Shown: positions 1 to 5,859 of the stretch, one piece after another
How the letters are laid out: each line of letters starts with the position of its first letter
How positions within the stretch are numbered: the first letter of the stretch is position 1
DNA from: Pseudacidobacterium sp036264445
GTDB taxonomy: Bacteria > Acidobacteriota > Terriglobia > Terriglobales > Acidobacteriaceae
Assembly (NCBI GenBank): GCA_036264445.1
Contig: DATAQW010000181.1
Location: forward strand, 1-7,285
Direction: 5' to 3'
Length of the DNA: 7,285 nt
Translations under genes and position numbers: made by a program
The notes under the pieces: generated by a model
The model's input: only the letters and a program-made list of their open reading frames with translations
Database searches by the model: none
What the model was told of the DNA's origin: nothing

Positions 1-1311
1 ATGGCAGCGGAAGCATCCTGGAAACGAAGTGTGGCCGATGTTATTTGGGTAGGTACCCCAGGTGACCTTCATGAAAGGAAAAACATTTTCGTTATAGATC
101 GCGATGAGACCTCTCGCTGAATCCTCAATCTGGGCGCGCTTCTGGTTCCAGACGTCCGGGTGTTGGGCGCGATAGAAATCCTCCAGGCCTGACGAGATCT
201 TCGATTCGGCCTCTTCCTGCGAAGTGTACTCAGTTTTGAGAAGAGCAAGCCCTTGCTTGCGTAGGAACGGCAAGGAACGGTCGAGACGGCCCTGGGCCAT
301 GGATCGATTCAGCGCACCCTCCGCCGTCTCAAAGGAATGAGCTGGGCGGCTGTGGCAATCTATGCAGTCCATCAAACGCTTCTCACCGTTAACAGGCTGC
401 TTCGCGTCGGACGAGACAAATTCGACCACGGAGCCATCGTTATTCACTTTCGCCACCCACGGAATATTCTGATTTGCTGTGTCGGTTGCGATGAATTCAA
501 TATGTCCAAGGTGCGCGCCGTGGATTCCGCTCAGGCGGCCAGACACATCATGTCCGCCAACGTGAAGCAGCACAAGGGAGTGCGTCACAGAGTTGTTTTC
601 ATCATCGCCAAAAGAAGTCTTCACTACGAGCTTGTCGCCAATATATCTCGATGGGTTGTGGCACTTGACACACGTTGCGCGAGCAGGAGGCACTCTACCC
701 TCGGCCATGATTGGGCGGGAATAGTTGCCTGTCACGACCTGCACCAGTTGCCTCGTCCCATTCAGCTTCGCATGTACATAGCCTTGCAGTCCTGAGACGA
801 CATGGCATTCGGTACAAGCTACACTCGCATGGGGCGCCACGTGATAGGCATTCCATTGCGGCGTCATGACGTGACAAACCTGGCCGCAGAACGATGGCTT
901 GTCCATGTAAGCGACCCCACGATAACTTGCGGTGCCTACGATAACAAAATTGATGAAGGTGGCCAGAATGACAAAGTTCAAGGCACGACGAAACGTAGGA
1001 TTGGCGAGGTTAACCTTAGGATAGGAAGATGGTAGCTGGCCCGTTTTTCTCAGACGGCCCTTTCTCCACCAGATGCCTATTGGAATGAGAAGCAAACCCA
1101 GAACAAAAATTGCTGGAAGGAAGAGAACGAAAATAATTCCAACGTAGGGGTTCGGTGACCCTCCGTGACCGAAGACGTCTATAACCCAGAAACCGATCAG
1201 AGTCAGAGCAGCCGCAGTTGTAAGTCCAACTCCAATGAGACTGATGGAGTTGTTTCCAAGAAAGAAAAGCGGCTGGATCCAATTCTCTTTGAATCGTTCT
1301 AATGGAGTCAT
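1..1311 (-). CDS. NapC/NirT-type multiheme membrane cytochrome c, ImcH/CymA-like quinol dehydrogenase (3' end cut off by the window)
   Basis: This frame is open for 437 codons from the ATG at 1311 to the window edge, so the C-terminus is missing. It has three hydrophobic segments (about residues 19-42, 57-82 and 112-131), then a periplasmic heme region. Heme motifs are CGQVCH (142-147, three residues between the cysteines), CTECH (166-170), CVKCH (214-218), CIDCH (316-320) and CFRCH (433-437, the last codons in the window). The first heme has Met149 two residues after its His, the CHxM pattern of NrfH/CymA/NapC proteins. A His-rich stretch (H244, H250, H254, H264, H267, H270) lies between hemes 3 and 4. 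Members of this family take electrons from menaquinol or ubiquinol and pass them to periplasmic cytochromes. At over 437 residues it exceeds the roughly 200-residue tetraheme CymA/NrfH form and better resembles Geobacter ImcH (seven hemes, as I recall). It is the last visible gene of the operon, 20 bases after the monoheme cytochrome. The family is well supported; the electron-flow direction is inferred. Confidence 0.88.
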   Translation of the reverse strand, partial: MTPLERFKENWIQPLFFLGNNSISLIGVGLTTAAALTLIGFWVIDVFGHGGSPNPYVGIIFVLFLPAIFVLGLLLIPIGIWWRKGRLRKTGQLPSSYPKVNLANPTFRRALNFVILATFINFVIVGTASYRGVAYMDKPSFCGQVCHVMTPQWNAYHVAPHASVACTECHVVSGLQGYVHAKLNGTRQLVQVVTGNYSRPIMAEGRVPPARATCVKCHNPSRYIGDKLVVKTSFGDDENNSVTHSLVLLHVGGHDVSGRLSGIHGAHLGHIEFIATDTANQNIPWVAKVNNDGSVVEFVSSDAKQPVNGEKRLMDCIDCHSRPAHSFETAEGALNRSMAQGRLDRSLPFLRKQGLALLKTEYTSQEEAESKISSGLEDFYRAQHPDVWNQKRAQIEDSARGLIAIYNENVFPFMKVTWGTYPNNIGHTSFPGCFRCH

Positions 1312-1331
1312 CGTTCCGTTTTCTCTTCAGT

Positions 1332-1655
1332 TCACTTTTTCTGCAGCGTTCGAATATGGGCGACAAGGGCCTTGATCTGGTCATCCGTTAGCTTGTTGGC
1401 GTATGCAGGCATCTTGCCCTTTCCATTTTTTGTGATATTGAAAAGCTCCTCGTCTGACATCTTCACAACTTCCGGCAAACTGAAACTACGTACCTTCATC
1501 GCTTTTCCCGTTGGCGTATCACCACTGCCATCTGCCGCATGGCACATCTGGCATTTCGCTTTGTAGATATCTGCCGCGGTCTCCTGAGCAAAGCTCATGG
1601 TCCCGGCGGTGAGCAGGCTTACGGCACAGATGCAAGTTATGTGTTTCAGCGTCAT
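1332..1655 (-). CDS. Small secreted class I monoheme cytochrome c (MtoD-like periplasmic shuttle candidate)
   Basis: This 107-residue protein starts with a signal peptide (K4, hydrophobic 6-20, likely cleavage after SFA at 21-23), giving a mature domain of about 84 residues. It has one heme motif, CQMCH (35-39), and a distal Met82 in KGKMPAY, so His39/Met82 axial ligation is expected. The C-terminal helix (about 90-105) is typical of class I cytochromes c. The start is set by an excellent ribosome-binding site, GGGAGGAG at 1669-1662. It sits 52 bases after the MtrB-like gene and 20 bases before the NapC-type gene, so it is probably co-transcribed. Its position between an outer-membrane conduit and a quinone-linked cytochrome suggests it ferries electrons across the periplasm, as MtoD is proposed to do in Sideroxydans. 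The fold is clear; the partner assignment is inference from gene order. Confidence 0.93.
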   Translation of the reverse strand: MTLKHITCICAVSLLTAGTMSFAQETAADIYKAKCQMCHAADGSGDTPTGKAMKVRSFSLPEVVKMSDEELFNITKNGKGKMPAYANKLTDDQIKALVAHIRTLQKK

Positions 1656-1661
1656 GGTTAG

Positions 1662-1669
1662 CTCCTCCC
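1662..1669 (-). promoter_or_regulatory. Strong Shine-Dalgarno site of the monoheme cytochrome gene
   Basis: On the minus strand the sequence reads GGGAGGAG, followed by six bases and then the ATG at 1655. It is the best ribosome-binding site in the window. This may allow the small carrier to be made in excess over the other operon products, though that consequence is inference. Confidence 0.75.
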
Positions 1670-1707
1670 TTTGAATGGTTGATAATCATAGCGCAGGCAA
1701 AGACAGC

Positions 1708-3903
1708 CTAGAAAGCGTAATTGACTGCGAGAGTATAAATATTTCCGCGAAAGTTTCGGGGCGAAGTCGGTCCAATCGGCGATCCTTCGCCGTAGCTGTA
1801 GTAGTTGTAGTCACCTTTCCACGTCCAGTTGGGTATGATCTGTACCGCCAGGCCCGCATAGGGCGACTGAAATTGCGACTGCAACGATCCAGGCACCTGA
1901 CGGACATTGATGAAATCAGTCGTGCCGTTGACAGCGCTCATTCGATATCCGGCATTGGCGTGAACGCGCTTAATAGGCGAGAAACCGAATCCAATGGAAC
2001 CGAACTGCGTCGGAGCGTTGTAGTAGCCATTGCTTGCGAGCGGCGTGCTGTCTGCGACGCAGACCGGAGGCGCGGTCACGGCCGTAGGCGGCGCCGGGGT
2101 AGAAGGGTAGCACAAGATGGTCGTCGAGAACACGCTGTTATAGGAGTAATTCATGTCCAGCGACCACTTCTCGCTCGGGATGATGGATGCGCCAAAGGAA
2201 TAATCTCGATTGTGTTCGAGATGATTCACCGTCTGAACGTTATTGCGCGCTTCATAGATATTCACCGCACCGGACACGGAGAGCCATGTATGCGGCTTGT
2301 ATGTTGCCCGCACGACATAATGCTGCAATTGACGAGGGCTGATGCGCGTGAATGTGTTGTCAGCGGCCATGCCATCAAAGTTAAAGTTGATACGCAGCGC
2401 AGGGTTCGGCCGAAGCGACGCGCCAAAGAGTCCCCAGTGCTCATGAATTGGGATGGTGTCGCCTGCGGCGTCAGTAATGAGACGGTCTCGATACCGGTAA
2501 CCAACGGACAAGCTCGCGCGTGCAGTTGCGTCCCATCTGACAACGAATGTGTTGGCTTTGGTCTTCTGGTTGAGAGCCTGATAGTCCGTCGCTGTCGTTG
2601 TCGTGGTTGCACCGGGAGGCAAGAGCATCGATGTTCCGGCATAGCTCGTTGTTGTAAAGCTGTTGATGCCGGGCATGCGGAAATACCAGAAGGTGAAGAG
2701 GTCGGAAATAGAGATTTTGGGAGTAATCTGCCAGGCAGCCGCAATATCTCCGTTGACATTGACGCGCTGCACGCGGGCTGAGCCGGTTTCGATGGTCTGA
2801 CGTTGCGCGGGGCGCGAATTCAGTCCATTGAAAAATTCGTTGAAGTTACTGAGAGTGCTGCTCGTGCCATTGTAGAGCAGGCGTCCGTTCATTGTGATGT
2901 TACGAAGCGCGGAACTTTGGAAGCGTGCCTGCTCCGTGGGGAAAATCGTGCGCGTCGGGCCCGAACGTGTATATGCGAGGAAGGCATTGCATGTCGGATT
3001 GACGGTGCCATCGGGGTTGAACGGAGAGGCGCATGGGGTACCCCATACTGAAGATAGATTGACCCCAAGACTTACCGGAGTCCCATTAGAGAGCGCGTAA
3101 TTCAGGCCCGCCAATTGCCAGGTCGTGTTTCCCTTGTAATGCGTAACGAACTGGTCATAGCTGAAAATGGTCTTTGGGTCCGGCTTCCAATCGAGGGTGC
3201 CCGTCCATGTATCTGTAGAGTTGCGCCAGTTCTGGAGAAGCAGCGCATCGGCGCCTATGTGGACTGAGCTGTAGGAAGGACCCTGGCTGGTGTTGTGGTT
3301 ATAGCCGAAGCGCACGCTCACTTTCGACAGCGGCATCAGAGCAAGGTTGAGGTCGGTTATGCGGCGCACAGTGTTGAAGCGGTGCGGTGAATTGAGAATT
3401 GGAACAAACGGGGTTGAGTCCGGAGGAATCAGCGGATTCGCCAGCAGGTTGTAATCGAAGTATTGACGATTGCGGCGGAAGCTTCCGCGAAAGTCGTAGA
3501 TACGCCCCTTCGACGCGTTCAGATACGTGACGTTATAAGGATCGCCACCGTAGCCAAAGCTGGTAGTGGAAAGTTGGTCAAAGAGGATCGCGTGCGATGG
3601 ATCGACAGCATGCATCGTGAGCGAGTGATCGAGAATGCGCGGTCCGGATGAGAGGTTGACCAGCGTATTGTAGACAGCGCCGCTGCCGGAGTAATCGACA
3701 ATATGCCCGCCGAGATCAATCGACTGATGAACCCTGTAGCCGCCGATTATTTTTCCTGTATCCGTTGGTTGTGTTTGGCCGTCCTGTCCATAAAAAGGAA
3801 CGGCAATGATGATGCAGGCGAGCGCAAACGCTTCCGGAAAGAGCCCTTGCAAACCGTGCCGGAAATTCTTCAGGGGCGATATGAATGAGAATTTGCTCGT
3901 CAT
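1708..3903 (-). CDS. MtrB/PioB-type outer-membrane beta-barrel porin partner of the decaheme cytochrome
   Basis: The 731-residue product has an unusually long N-region, a hydrophobic signal core at about residues 25-38, and a mature chain dominated by alternating polar/aromatic strands (for example 465-475, 503-511, 539-550, 636-643). It ends in VNYAF with a terminal Phe, the classical signal for outer-membrane barrel insertion. The length matches the MtrB/PioB family (about 700 residues, 26-28 strands). In that family the barrel sheathes the MtrA-type decaheme so electrons can cross the outer membrane. The CXXC found near the N-terminus of Shewanella MtrB is absent. The only mature cysteines are C291/C305 and C598/C615, two local pairs within probable loops. 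It begins 12 bases after the decaheme stop, with AAAGG of its ribosome site overlapping that stop codon. The MtrB call rests on size, barrel features and the tight link to the decaheme gene; a generic barrel porin remains possible. Confidence 0.82.
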   Translation of the reverse strand: MTSKFSFISPLKNFRHGLQGLFPEAFALACIIIAVPFYGQDGQTQPTDTGKIIGGYRVHQSIDLGGHIVDYSGSGAVYNTLVNLSSGPRILDHSLTMHAVDPSHAILFDQLSTTSFGYGGDPYNVTYLNASKGRIYDFRGSFRRNRQYFDYNLLANPLIPPDSTPFVPILNSPHRFNTVRRITDLNLALMPLSKVSVRFGYNHNTSQGPSYSSVHIGADALLLQNWRNSTDTWTGTLDWKPDPKTIFSYDQFVTHYKGNTTWQLAGLNYALSNGTPVSLGVNLSSVWGTPCASPFNPDGTVNPTCNAFLAYTRSGPTRTIFPTEQARFQSSALRNITMNGRLLYNGTSSTLSNFNEFFNGLNSRPAQRQTIETGSARVQRVNVNGDIAAAWQITPKISISDLFTFWYFRMPGINSFTTTSYAGTSMLLPPGATTTTTATDYQALNQKTKANTFVVRWDATARASLSVGYRYRDRLITDAAGDTIPIHEHWGLFGASLRPNPALRINFNFDGMAADNTFTRISPRQLQHYVVRATYKPHTWLSVSGAVNIYEARNNVQTVNHLEHNRDYSFGASIIPSEKWSLDMNYSYNSVFSTTILCYPSTPAPPTAVTAPPVCVADSTPLASNGYYNAPTQFGSIGFGFSPIKRVHANAGYRMSAVNGTTDFINVRQVPGSLQSQFQSPYAGLAVQIIPNWTWKGDYNYYSYGEGSPIGPTSPRNFRGNIYTLAVNYAF

Positions 3904-3915
3904 ATGTATCTGCCT

Positions 3916-4833
3916 TTACTTGAAGAACACACTGTCTGCGTTCGAGCCGTGCACCTGTGTATGACAAACTGTGCAAGCCTGGTATTGATTCGCCTGGTTA
4001 TGAAAGGAGGGGACTCCGGGAGCCGTAAAGTTGAAAGACGCCGAATGACACTGGAGGCAGAGCGAGTTCACATTGCTGCGAGTCAGCAGCCGCGGATTCG
4101 GCGACCCATGCGGGAAGTGACAGGAAGTGCAGCCCTCGGTCTTGATCGGCGGATGCTCATAGACGAACGGGCCAGCTTTCTCGGTGTGACACTTTACGCA
4201 GACCGCATCTCCGGCGACGCTGCTGTGCAGCCCCTTGTCTTTGTAGGTGCCGTGCGGATCGTGGCAGTCGCTGCAGTTTATCAGTCCTTCGTCCACTCTG
4301 TGACGGAATGGCTGCGCAAAGGCCGGCTTGATGTCGGTATGACAGCTATAGCAGAGCTTCGGCTGTGCAACTTTCAGAAGTCCTGCCTCACTCTGAAAGG
4401 CATGTATGCTGTGGCAACCCACGCAGCTCACGTCAGCTTCGCCATGGGCCGAGCGGGTGAAGTTGGGATGCGCTCCAGCGTGACACCCCAGGCACTTATC
4501 ATCCACCGCTTTGGGTGTTGCTTTGCTGAACCGGAAGATCTTGGTTACATCGCCTCCAGATTCTACATGCGCCTTGCCGGGCGCGTGGCAGCTTTCGCAA
4601 GTGACCCCTTTGCCGCCATGCATGAGGGCGAGCCGAGAATGAGGATTCTCTCCAAATTTCTTATGGATATCTGCATGGCAGGTCTCGCAAGTATCTGAGC
4701 CAATAAAATCGGAAGGATTGGGTGTGCCTGAGGCCGGATGACCGACGGCCTGCTGCGCATCACCAGTTGAGGCTCTCCATAACGCAGACGACAACACAAG
4801 AAGCGTCACGCAGCAGCGGAGAATGCGTCTCAT
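3916..4833 (-). CDS. Periplasmic decaheme c-type cytochrome, MtrA/DmsE/MtoA/PioA family
   Basis: With the start at 4833 the protein has 305 residues: a signal peptide (R2/R3, hydrophobic 8-19, likely cleavage after GDA at 24-26) and exactly ten CXXCH motifs, with first cysteines at 49, 79, 114, 137, 161, 187, 212, 235, 259 and 287. Fifteen other histidines (including H57, H65, H72, H89, H130, H144, H178, H194, H227, H242, H278, H295) are enough to supply bis-His ligation. Length, heme count and spacing fit the MtrA/DmsE family, whose members sit inside an MtrB-type barrel and carry electrons through the outer membrane. The start is supported by GGAGAG at 4843-4838. A longer in-frame start at 4971 would add 46 non-signal-like residues and run through the CRP-like palindrome, so I rejected it. 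This is the first gene of the operon. Whether it exports electrons (metal reduction) or imports them (Fe(II) oxidation) cannot be told from sequence. Confidence 0.95.
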   Translation of the reverse strand: MRRILRCCVTLLVLSSALWRASTGDAQQAVGHPASGTPNPSDFIGSDTCETCHADIHKKFGENPHSRLALMHGGKGVTCESCHAPGKAHVESGGDVTKIFRFSKATPKAVDDKCLGCHAGAHPNFTRSAHGEADVSCVGCHSIHAFQSEAGLLKVAQPKLCYSCHTDIKPAFAQPFRHRVDEGLINCSDCHDPHGTYKDKGLHSSVAGDAVCVKCHTEKAGPFVYEHPPIKTEGCTSCHFPHGSPNPRLLTRSNVNSLCLQCHSASFNFTAPGVPSFHNQANQYQACTVCHTQVHGSNADSVFFK

Positions 4834-4837
4834 CTGT

Positions 4838-4843
4838 CTCTCC
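4838..4843 (-). promoter_or_regulatory. Shine-Dalgarno site fixing the decaheme start
   Basis: On the minus strand GGAGAG is followed by four bases (ACAG) and the ATG at 4833. No comparable site precedes the longer in-frame start at 4971, so this site decides the start codon. Confidence 0.65.
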
Positions 4844-4886
4844 AAAGTAGGATTCAACCACTTGGCCTGATTGCTCCTGGGGCCCA

Positions 4887-4902
4887 GCTCGCTCTCGCGA
4901 GC
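4887..4902 (-). other. Leader hairpin with a GNRA-type tetraloop
   Basis: On the minus strand GCTCGC-GAGA-GCGAGC forms a perfect six-base-pair, GC-rich stem closed by a GAGA (GNRA) tetraloop. It lies about 54 bases before the decaheme start codon and probably inside the 5' leader of the operon mRNA. It lacks a U tract, so it is not an intrinsic terminator. It could stabilise the message or could simply be chance. Confidence 0.4.
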
Positions 4903-4913
4903 AACTCTAGAGA

Positions 4914-4919
4914 AGAATA
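4914..4919 (-). promoter_or_regulatory. Possible -10 element of the cytochrome operon promoter
   Basis: TATTCT on the minus strand matches four of six positions of the sigma-70 -10 consensus. Its centre is 29 bases downstream of the centre of the CRP-like palindrome, close to the roughly 32 bases of a class II CRP-dependent promoter, where the activator covers the -35 region. No good -35 hexamer is evident, which suits an activator-dependent promoter. Evidence is weak on its own. Confidence 0.3.
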
Positions 4920-4938
4920 AGCAGACGTGTAACTGTTC

Positions 4939-4952
4939 GTGATCTAGATCAC
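4939..4952. promoter_or_regulatory. CRP/FNR-family operator (perfect palindrome) upstream of the cytochrome operon
   Basis: GTGATCTAGATCAC is its own reverse complement. It equals the central 14 bases of the ideal symmetric CRP site (TGTGA-N6-TCACA, including the optimal CTAGAT centre). One flank also fits (A at 4953 completes TCACA) and the other has C at 4938 instead of T. An FNR site would read TTGAT-N4-ATCAA, so the G/C at the second half-site position favours a CRP-type protein. It lies 106 bases upstream of the decaheme start. CRP is known to activate mtr genes in Shewanella; which family member acts here is unknown. Confidence 0.65.
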
Positions 4953-5104
4953 AGACCGCAAGATACCCCAACCTGAAACGGATTTCAAGAGTAAACGGAA
5001 TTCTGCATTTGCATTGAGGTCAAAATTTCCGCTCGCGACCGAGACTTGCTCGTTTTACGAAGCTGCCCGATCGCTGAAACTGCGAGCAGCCTCATAGTGG
5101 TCTT

Positions 5105-5148
5105 TCCTGACACTTTTGAAGAAGATGACGCGCCCTCCTAACACTTTT
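5105..5148. repeat. Pair of 13-base direct repeats 31 bases apart
   Basis: TCCTGACACTTTT (5105-5117) and TCCTAACACTTTT (5136-5148) match at 12 of 13 positions, and their starts are 31 bases apart, about three helical turns. The second copy abuts the phosphatase stop codon. Same-face spacing is what a protein binding two tandem sites would need, but a chance or decayed repeat is also possible. Confidence 0.5.
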
Positions 5149-5736
5149 CTATTTTGCTCTTTGGATGTCGGGGCGTTCATGCAGCAGACGTTGCGATACC
5201 AGGCGTCCATCACCATTAAATTCAAGAACGATGACCCAATCAAAGACTTCGTCAGGCCACTCTCCATTAGGGAGAAGAGTTTGCGGTGAGACTCCAAACG
5301 ACGTGAGCAGTGCTGGAATCTGCCCATGGCGCCAGGCAATGAGCGGATGCTTTCTATGTGGCTTCTCGCGCAACTCACGAACCAATGCATCCGGATCATT
5401 GGTCCCAATGTCGGAGTGCAGCGTCAGGCCGGCGGCATGCGCCAAGGGCTCGAGCGTCAGACGCGGACGGATACTGTTTTTCGAATCTGCTCCTGCATAC
5501 AGAGCGTCGACACGAAAATTGAGATCACCTTCACGGAAAGGCTCAAAGTAGCTGGCATAGGCGCGGGCGCGGGCTTCCCCCTGAGCCGTCAATCCAGTTC
5601 CAGTTTCTGGTTTTTCCGCATGACGGATGATGAGCACAGTATTTCCAGCAAGACCATCTTTCTCACCTGCTAAAGGACGAGCAGTAATCACGCAGCCAAC
5701 AAAAGCCAAAGCAAAGCAGGTTGAGATCAATCGCAT
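5149..5736 (-). CDS. Secreted histidine phosphatase (phosphoglycerate mutase-like) superfamily protein
   Basis: From the ATG at 5736 the product has 195 residues. It begins with a signal sequence (hydrophobic 8-19; cleavage likely after PLA at 21-23, or lipidation at C15 in FVGC). The mature part opens with a beta strand carrying R38-H39-A40-E41-K42, the RHG/RHAEK signature whose His becomes phosphorylated, followed by LTAQGEARA. WRHGQIP with H137 supplies the second catalytic His, and R90/R92 may bind phosphate. These features place it in the histidine phosphatase clan as a compact, export-targeted member. The substrate is unknown. A longer in-frame start at 5817 adds 27 residues that would bury the signal peptide and has no ribosome site, so I prefer the shorter form, although its own site is weak. 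It is divergent from the response regulator and separated from the cytochrome operon by 315 bases, so a functional tie is not established. Confidence 0.8.
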   Translation of the reverse strand: MRLISTCFALAFVGCVITARPLAGEKDGLAGNTVLIIRHAEKPETGTGLTAQGEARARAYASYFEPFREGDLNFRVDALYAGADSKNSIRPRLTLEPLAHAAGLTLHSDIGTNDPDALVRELREKPHRKHPLIAWRHGQIPALLTSFGVSPQTLLPNGEWPDEVFDWVIVLEFNGDGRLVSQRLLHERPDIQRAK

Positions 5737-5859
5737 TGATTCACGGGCCCCATACAAAAACGGTGCAGAACTGCGTGAGCAAACATAGTTGAACCCACGC
5801 TGTAACCTGATTTTCATAATTTAAAAGAGAAAACCAGATAGCTTACTTTTAGAGATTAC
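5737..5859. promoter_or_regulatory. Divergent intergenic region for the phosphatase and the two-component operon
   Basis: These 123 bases lie between two divergent start codons and must hold both promoters. The stretch 5811-5859 is AT-rich. On the plus strand CATAAT at 5815-5820 is a possible -10 (five of six), with TTGAAC at 5789-5794 as a poor -35 at a 20-base spacer, longer than usual. I see no clear palindrome or direct repeat that would mark an autoregulatory site. Confidence 0.35.

Larger units (their letters stand above)
4834..5148. other. Gene-free control region between the phosphatase gene and the cytochrome operon
   Basis: No credible gene lies in these 315 bases. Reading on the minus strand from the phosphatase stop, it contains a pair of 13-base direct repeats (5105-5148), an imperfect hairpin (5062-5090), a perfect CRP-like palindrome (4939-4952), a possible -10 element, a GNRA-loop hairpin (4887-4902) and the Shine-Dalgarno site of the decaheme gene (4838-4843). 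Its length and content argue that the cytochrome operon has its own promoter and does not rely on read-through from the phosphatase gene. Confidence 0.7.

Noticed and set aside
337..795. Plus-strand open frame of 152 codons
   Set aside because: It is antisense to the NapC-type cytochrome, whose heme motifs and membrane segments lie on the minus strand.
1016..1384. Minus-strand open frame of 122 codons bridging the two cytochrome genes
   Set aside because: It is out of frame with both the NapC-type gene and the monoheme cytochrome and overlaps their real starts and stops; its protein shows no domain.
1675..2781. Long plus-strand open frame of 368 codons
   Set aside because: It runs antisense inside the MtrB-type barrel gene, its protein is Arg-rich and low in recognisable motifs, and the minus-strand frame has a signal peptide, barrel strands and a terminal Phe.
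3784..3903. Possible lipobox at C30 (ALAC) in the barrel protein
   Set aside because: The cysteine lies inside the hydrophobic core with further hydrophobic residues after it, and outer-membrane barrels are not normally lipidated there.
3904..4698. Plus-strand open frame of 264 codons
   Set aside because: It is the complement of the decaheme cytochrome gene, where ten CXXCH motifs prove the minus frame.
4834..4971. N-terminal extension of the decaheme gene from an ATG at 4971
   Set aside because: The added 46 residues do not look like a signal peptide and would bury the true one. The coding would run over the CRP-like palindrome, and a good ribosome site precedes 4833.
5062..5090. Imperfect hairpin considered as a terminator for the phosphatase gene
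   Set aside because: The stem is broken by a four-base bulge and no T tract follows on either strand.
5737..5817. N-terminal extension of the phosphatase from an ATG at 5817
   Set aside because: It has no ribosome site and places 27 residues before an otherwise normal signal peptide.
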